Of a stretch of 64,000 bases of DNA, positions 56,331 through 64,000 are shown piece after piece; the stretch's first letter is position 1; every line of letters begins with the position of its first letter. The notes under the pieces were generated by a model that saw only the letters and a list, made by a program, of their open reading frames with translations, searched no databases and was not told the DNA's origin. Location: assembly GCA_902592985.1 (NCBI GenBank), contig CACJGR010000001.1:1-64000 (forward strand), written 5' to 3'. Both the position numbers and the translations under genes were made by a program. This stretch comes from an uncultured Pelagibacteraceae bacterium (GTDB lineage Bacteria; Pseudomonadota; Alphaproteobacteria; Pelagibacterales; Pelagibacteraceae).

Positions 56331-56876
56331 ATGAAAAATATTTGTGATTGGAATAATTGTTTTGAAATTGGTGAATATAAAGCTCCAATTGAAAAAGATA
56401 ATAGCAAAAACTTTAGATTGCTTTGTTTGAACCATGTCAGAGAGTTCAACAAAAATTGGAATTATTTTGCTGGCATGAATGATGAGCAAGTTTACAATTT
56501 TTTAAAGTCTGATATGACTTGGCATAAATCCACACAAAGTTTTAGTTCTTCTGATAATTTTTTTAAAGTTCTTTGGAATAACGCCCTAAAGGACGAGTTT
56601 GATCAATCTAAATTAAAAAACCATTATAACCATTTGAGTCAATTTAAATTTGACCATAAAGATGTAAAAGCTTTTGGTATTTTAGGAATTTCAGTTGGCT
56701 TAAAATGGGAAAAAATCCAAGATAAATTTAAAACTCTTGTCAAAAAATTTCACCCTGATATGAATTCAGGAAATAAAAAATACGAAGAAAAGCTGAAACT
56801 AATTACTTTGGCTTATACACAACTAAAAAATACTTATAGGAAAAAAATTGACACCTCATCTAAATATACAGCCTGA
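56331..56876 (+). CDS. J-domain protein
   Basis: C-terminal GLKWEKIQDKFKTLVKKFHPDMNSGNKKYEEKLKLITLAYTQLK (HPD motif); N-terminal Cys/His residues. Confidence 0.88.
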   Translation: MKNICDWNNCFEIGEYKAPIEKDNSKNFRLLCLNHVREFNKNWNYFAGMNDEQVYNFLKSDMTWHKSTQSFSSSDNFFKVLWNNALKDEFDQSKLKNHYNHLSQFKFDHKDVKAFGILGISVGLKWEKIQDKFKTLVKKFHPDMNSGNKKYEEKLKLITLAYTQLKNTYRKKIDTSSKYTA

Positions 56877-57822
56877 TATAAAATTGTCTGTAAAACAAAC
56901 TTTTGGGATAGATAGTGAAATGCAGGTAGATGCTTTTGCAAAAAAAAACGAATTTGTACCTGAAATAGACAAAGATTATAAATTTGATCGTGATACTACT
57001 CTGGCTATCCTTAGCGGTTTTCTGCATAACAAAAAAGTAATTATTCATGGATATCATGGTACTGGAAAAAGTACTCATATAACTCAAGTAGCAGCAAGAC
57101 TAAATTGGCCATGTGTGAGGATAAACCTAGATTCACACATTAGTAGAATAGACCTTATTGGAAAAGATGCAATTGTAATTAAAGATGGAAAACAAATAAC
57201 AGAGTTTAAAGAAGGAATATTGCCTTGGTCATTTCAAAATCCAGTTGCTTTAGTTTTTGACGAATATGATGCTGGCAGGAGTGACGTCATGTTTGTCTTA
57301 CAAAGAATTCTTGAAAGTGATGGATCTTTCACTCTTTTAGATAAAAACAAGATTGTAAAACAAAATAAATATTTTAGATTATTTGCAACAGCAAATACTA
57401 TTGGATTAGGAGATACAACGGGTTTGTATTCGGGAACCAACCAAATCAACCAGGCTCAGATGGATAGATGGGAGATAGTAACTTCATTAAACTATTTAAG
57501 TTTAGAAAAGGAAATGGAAATAGTATTAGCAAAAAATAAAAATTTTAACAATGCCAAAGGGAAAGAAAAAGTAGCTAATATGATCAAAGTTGCATCACTA
57601 ACTAGAAGAGGTTTTATAGCAGGGGATATTTCAACAGTCATGAGCCCACGTACTGTTATAAACTGGGTATCGAATAGTCAGATTTTTTCTGATACTGGTT
57701 ATGCTTTTAGAGTTACATTTCTAAATAAATGTGATGATGCAGAAAAAAATATTATAGCTGAATATTATCAAAGATGTTTTGGTGAAGACTTGCCAGAATC
57801 AATGATAAACATTCAGATTTAA
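56848..57822 (+). CDS. cobS: CobS-like AAA+ ATPase (cobaltochelatase subunit family)
   Basis: IKLSVKQTFGIDSEMQVDAF; HGYHGTGKSTHITQVAARLNWPCVRINLDSHISRIDLIGKDAI; FATANTIGLGDTTGLYSGTNQINQAQMDRW. Confidence 0.92.
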   Translation: MTPHLNIQPDIKLSVKQTFGIDSEMQVDAFAKKNEFVPEIDKDYKFDRDTTLAILSGFLHNKKVIIHGYHGTGKSTHITQVAARLNWPCVRINLDSHISRIDLIGKDAIVIKDGKQITEFKEGILPWSFQNPVALVFDEYDAGRSDVMFVLQRILESDGSFTLLDKNKIVKQNKYFRLFATANTIGLGDTTGLYSGTNQINQAQMDRWEIVTSLNYLSLEKEMEIVLAKNKNFNNAKGKEKVANMIKVASLTRRGFIAGDISTVMSPRTVINWVSNSQIFSDTGYAFRVTFLNKCDDAEKNIIAEYYQRCFGEDLPESMINIQI

Positions 57823-59625
57823 ATGAATAATAAAGAAGATAATTTCAAAGAAAAATTTAAAAAAGCTCTAATTTCTACTGCTAAAGTAATATCAGGTGAC
57901 TACAAGCTTGATTTAGATTCAAAAAATAAAAATTCTAGTTCAAAAAACTTAAATTTTTTTGAAATAGATAACTTAGAAGATAAACATGATTTTATAAAAT
58001 TGAGAGCTGAAACAGATTCTAAAGCTTTAAAGCAAAAGTTTTCTAATGAAGAAATATATCAAAAAAATTTACCAAATAACATATCATGCAGAACACTTTA
58101 TGATATATCGGAAAAAATAAGATTTGAACTTCTCGGAGCTAAAATTCTTAAAGGAATTTCAAAAAACTTAAAAGGAAATTATTCTCAAAGATTAAGTCTA
58201 AAACGTAAAGATCAATTAAAAACAAAAGAAGATGTTAATATTGCAGAAGCTTTTGAACTTTATATGCTAAAAAATTTTTTTGACATAAAACTTAACCCAT
58301 TATCAAACAAAATTTTAAGTTTTTGGGAAAAAGAATTTAATTCATCTTTAAGCAAGCATATTAATTTTTTAACCAAAAATATAGAAAATCAAGAAAACTA
58401 TAACTCTAAATTTTCAAAAATACTTCAAGAAATGGATATATTTGAATCTGAAAATCAAGAAAATGAAGATGAAAAAAATAAAAATGAACAAGACAATAAC
58501 TTAGAAAATAACGATCAAAATCAGTCTAAAGATGAACAGAAAAAAAGTAAACAAGATGAAGATCAAAATGGAACAGATTCAGATTATGATCTAGATAAAT
58601 ACGAAATAGATGAACAACTAATAGACACAGACTCAGAAAATCAAAGTTCTGAGAATGTAATGCAAAAAATAAATACTAATATTTATGACAAGGATTACAA
58701 AATTTATACAAATGAATTTGATGAAATTGCTAAGGCTGAAACTCTTCAAAATGCTGATGAAATAAGCAAATTAAGAAAAAATTTAGATCAACAACTAATT
58801 ACTTTCCAAGATTTAATTACAAAATTAGCAAATAAACTACAAAGACAACTTTTAGCAAAACAAAACAGAGCTTGGGAATTTGATTTAGAGGAAGGACTTT
58901 TAGATAGCTCAAAATTAACAAGAGTTATAATGGATCCTTATAATTCACTATCATTTAAAAAAGAAAAAGACTTAGATTTTAAAGATACAGTAGTAACTCT
59001 ATTAATTGATAATTCAGGATCGATGCGTGGAAGACCAATAACTATTGCCGCATTATGTGCCGATATATTGTCTAGAACGTTAGAAAGATGCTCTGTAAAA
59101 GTAGAAATTTTAGGATTTACTACAAAAAATTGGAAGGGCGGTAAAAGCAGAGAGGAATGGAATAAAAATAATAAACCAAAAAAACCAGGTCGTCTTAATG
59201 ATTTAAGACATATTATTTATAAAAGTGCAGACACTCATTGGAGACAATCCAAAAAAAATCTTGGTTTAATGCTTAAGGAAGGTTTGCTAAAGGAAAATAT
59301 AGACGGGGAAGCTATATTGTGGGCGTTTAGTAGACTAAACAAAAGAAAGGAGGAAAGAAAAATATTAATGGTTATTTCAGATGGTGCACCAGTTGATGAC
59401 TCTACACTGTCAGTAAATTCTGGCGATTATTTAGAGAAACATTTAAAAAAAATAGTTAAATTTATAGAAAATAAAAGTGATATAGAAATATTGGCAATTG
59501 GAATAGGTCATGATGTGTCAAGGTATTACGAAAAAGCAATTAAAATAACAGATGTACAAGAACTAGGGGATGTAATGATAAGTCAGTTAAGTGGATTATT
59601 TGACAACAAGAAAAAACTTAATTAA
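57823..59625 (+). CDS. cobT: CobT-like VWA-domain protein
   Basis: Acidic linker; [65 protein letters not shown]. Confidence 0.92.
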   Translation: MNNKEDNFKEKFKKALISTAKVISGDYKLDLDSKNKNSSSKNLNFFEIDNLEDKHDFIKLRAETDSKALKQKFSNEEIYQKNLPNNISCRTLYDISEKIRFELLGAKILKGISKNLKGNYSQRLSLKRKDQLKTKEDVNIAEAFELYMLKNFFDIKLNPLSNKILSFWEKEFNSSLSKHINFLTKNIENQENYNSKFSKILQEMDIFESENQENEDEKNKNEQDNNLENNDQNQSKDEQKKSKQDEDQNGTDSDYDLDKYEIDEQLIDTDSENQSSENVMQKINTNIYDKDYKIYTNEFDEIAKAETLQNADEISKLRKNLDQQLITFQDLITKLANKLQRQLLAKQNRAWEFDLEEGLLDSSKLTRVIMDPYNSLSFKKEKDLDFKDTVVTLLIDNSGSMRGRPITIAALCADILSRTLERCSVKVEILGFTTKNWKGGKSREEWNKNNKPKKPGRLNDLRHIIYKSADTHWRQSKKNLGLMLKEGLLKENIDGEAILWAFSRLNKRKEERKILMVISDGAPVDDSTLSVNSGDYLEKHLKKIVKFIENKSDIEILAIGIGHDVSRYYEKAIKITDVQELGDVMISQLSGLFDNKKKLN

Positions 59626-60908
59626 ATATTAATCAAATCTTTATTATTCCATTTTATAATTACTTCTGCACCGCCTGATTCTTTTGAATTTTTAAAAATT
59701 ATATTTGCAAAATTTTTTTCTAAAAGAGTTTTTGCAATAAAAGTTCCAAGACCTAACCCATATTTTAAAATATGAGCCTCATCAACACTTCTAATATAAG
59801 GTTCTCCTAGCTTGTGTTTATCAATTAAGTCTTTTGGAAATCCTGGTCCATCATCTCTAATAATAACCTCGGTATTTTTTTTATTACTGTTTAAAAATAT
59901 TTCTATTTTTTCATTGCTAAATTTATTGGCATTTCCAATGAAATTTCTAAGTCCATATACAATTTCTGATGATTTATAAGTATTTATTGGATTGTTAAAT
60001 TCCTTAGAATTAATTATAAATTTTTTTTTACTTAATTCTTTATAGGATCTTACAATTTCAAAAATATAATCATATAGAGAAACTTCTGAATCTATAAATT
60101 CATCTTTAATATTAGGATTTAATGATAATTTTTTAAGAATTTTTCTGCATCTGGTACTCTGAACAACTAATAAATCTAAATCTTTCTTTATTTTTTCATT
60201 ATTTCCAAATTCTTTTTGTAATTCTTTTGCGGTCAATAAAATTGTTGAAAGAGGTGTGCCAAGTGAATGTGCAGCAGCAGCAGCCTGACCACCTAAAGAA
60301 AGAAGTTCATTTTCTTTTGCCATTATTTCTTGCATTTTATCATAAGCTTTTTTTCTAATTCTGCTCTCTGATCCAAATTTGACGCCAAAATATACTAAAA
60401 AAATTAAACCTATAAATATTGATATTGGAATACTATATAAAAAATATTCTGGCGCATGAAAATGTAATTCTTCAGGGTGAGGTAGATCGTAATAAAAAAA
60501 AGTTAATATAATCAAAATCATACTTGTAAATGAAGCCAAAATTACTGAGCTCCAAATATTTAAATATTGAGAAGAAAATATAGCTGGAATTATTATTAAA
60601 AAAACAAATGGATTTGTAATACCTCCAGTTAAATAGATTAAAAAACCTAATTGTCCTATATCAAAAGACAAATATGCTGTGGCTGAAAAATTGCTTAATT
60701 GATTTTCTTTAACTTTGAATGTTAAATAAATATTAGTTAAAATACCTAAACATACTATTGTAACACAAGCTAAATAATTAAATTTAAATTGTAAAAAAAA
60801 TTGTACTGTTAAAATTGTGCTTAATTGTCCTATATAAGCAATCCACCTAAGGTTGATATATGTAGATTTATTAAGTGAATAAAGTTTTGAAGTTTCAAGA
60901 AACTTCAT
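59622..60908 (-). CDS. regB: RegB/PrrB/ActS-like redox-responsive sensor histidine kinase
   Basis: [53 protein letters not shown]- and G-boxes. Confidence 0.88.
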   Translation of the reverse strand: MKFLETSKLYSLNKSTYINLRWIAYIGQLSTILTVQFFLQFKFNYLACVTIVCLGILTNIYLTFKVKENQLSNFSATAYLSFDIGQLGFLIYLTGGITNPFVFLIIIPAIFSSQYLNIWSSVILASFTSMILIILTFFYYDLPHPEELHFHAPEYFLYSIPISIFIGLIFLVYFGVKFGSESRIRKKAYDKMQEIMAKENELLSLGGQAAAAAHSLGTPLSTILLTAKELQKEFGNNEKIKKDLDLLVVQSTRCRKILKKLSLNPNIKDEFIDSEVSLYDYIFEIVRSYKELSKKKFIINSKEFNNPINTYKSSEIVYGLRNFIGNANKFSNEKIEIFLNSNKKNTEVIIRDDGPGFPKDLIDKHKLGEPYIRSVDEAHILKYGLGLGTFIAKTLLEKNFANIIFKNSKESGGAEVIIKWNNKDLINI

Positions 60909-60911
60909 TAT

Positions 60912-63002
<2,091 letters not shown>

Positions 63003-63151
63003 CTATTAAATGAAATTTGATAAAAGTATAGTGCTAAAAAAGGATTGATAGTTAATAATAATCTAAGCTTTTTAATTTTAATTTTCTATTTTTTCTTTTT
63101 AATAAAAAAAACATGATTTTTGGTCACTAATGATACAAAAAATTAAGTTAA

Positions 63152-63239
63152 TGGCGGAGAGAGTGGGATTCGAACCCACGATACCCAAAAGTATACACGC
63201 TTTCCAAGCGTGCGCCTTAAACCACTCGGCCACCTCTCC
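63152..63239 (-). tRNA. tRNA-Ser(GGA), CCA encoded
   Basis: Class II tRNA with GGAGAGG acceptor, long variable arm, anticodon stem CACGC-TTGGAAA-GCGTG, TTCGAAT, GCCA end. Confidence 0.95.
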
Positions 63240-63391
63240 AATTTCTTTTAGAAATTAATAGGATCAATTATACGCGTTAGTAAACTTTCTCATAATTATA
63301 TTATAAAATAAATTAAATTGTTTGTGAAATTTTTTGTAGATTAAATTGACAAACAAATAGATTATAGACACCAACATAAATGTTCTTAAAC

Positions 63392-64000
63392 TTAACCTGT
63401 TAGGTTAATATTATTAATTATTTCAGATACACATTTGTAAAGTTTCTCATATCCTTTTTTATTAGGATGACCATCATTATAATAAAAAAAACTAATATCA
63501 TTTTCAAATTCACAATTATAATGTTTTTGAGTCAAACTACGAATAAACTTCTCACTATAAATTGAATAATAATTTTTTTTTTTATTAAAAATTTCATCCA
63601 TTGTTTGAATTTGTATAAAAATTATATTTTCACCATACTTATTCACTAAGTTCGTTATAGAATTAAAGTTTTTTATAATTTTCTCATTTTTTGACTTATA
63701 AAAATTATTTTGTAAATAATTTCTTGGAATTTTTATAATGTAAAGATTTGCAATTAAACTTTTTATTTTTCTTCTAATTTTTTTCCATGTAATTTTGTCC
63801 TCTTTTGTATCTCTAAAACTTTTTAATTGTTTTAAAAAAGATTCGGGATTCATATTTTTAATAGGAAAACCATAATAGCTTTCAAAACCTTTACACATTA
63901 AATAATTATTAAGACATTTAAAATTTTGTTCTGAAAAATTAAATGGATCTCTTTCAATATCGCCACTTGTATATAAAAATACTACCTTCTCTATATTGTA
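63392..64000 (-). CDS. SGNH/GDSL hydrolase-like protein, 5' truncated by window edge
   Basis: C-terminal NDGHPNKKGYEKLYKCV (DxxH block); the frame remains open upstream of 63898 to the window end (NIEKVVFLYTSGDIERDPFNFSEQNFKCLNNYL). Confidence 0.6.
   Translation of the reverse strand, partial: YNIEKVVFLYTSGDIERDPFNFSEQNFKCLNNYLMCKGFESYYGFPIKNMNPESFLKQLKSFRDTKEDKITWKKIRRKIKSLIANLYIIKIPRNYLQNNFYKSKNEKIIKNFNSITNLVNKYGENIIFIQIQTMDEIFNKKKNYYSIYSEKFIRSLTQKHYNCEFENDISFFYYNDGHPNKKGYEKLYKCVSEIINNINLTG

Noticed and set aside
63376-63404. Inverted repeat TTAACCT-gtt-AGGTTAA overlapping the stop of the SGNH-like ORF as a terminator
   Set aside because: No following U-tract and A/T-rich stem; insufficient evidence.

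Overview
The window is 64 kb of AT-rich, densely packed, streamlined alphaproteobacterial chromosome. Gene content and order suggest a SAR11/Pelagibacterales-like genome, but that assignment is inference. There is no evidence of rRNA, CRISPR arrays, IS elements or prophage. Main blocks: (i) oligopeptidase B (cut by the left edge) and an Hsp20 gene with a ROSE-like RNA thermometer; (ii) a two-armed purine import, salvage and oxidative catabolism cluster running from guanine through urate and allantoin to ureidoglycolate (about 3.1-13.5 kb); (iii) MsrA, sulfurtransferase and an RND efflux pump; (iv) DNA-metabolism genes (ExoI, a RecB-like nuclease, RmuC); (v) a histidine block, tRNA-His-hisS-hisZ-hisG, preceded by an unannotated His-rich leader ORF (MIKKIKVSRNSHRHHSHAGCPLAI); (vi) cspA, tRNA-Phe, infA, hisD, murA, dcd; (vii) a surface-glycan island beside tRNA-Thr; (viii) rpmH-rnpA-yidD-yidC-argB-dapD-dapE; (ix) a histone-deacetylase-like gene next to a SET-domain gene; (x) truA-fmt-def, aroK-aroB, bolA, and a J-domain/CobS/CobT set; (xi) RegB-like kinase, gyrB, tRNA-Ser, and a right-edge truncated SGNH-like ORF. 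The strongest candidates for new biology are the His leader with its tRNA-His/hisS junction and the ROSE-like element. All family calls come from reading motifs; no database search was run.
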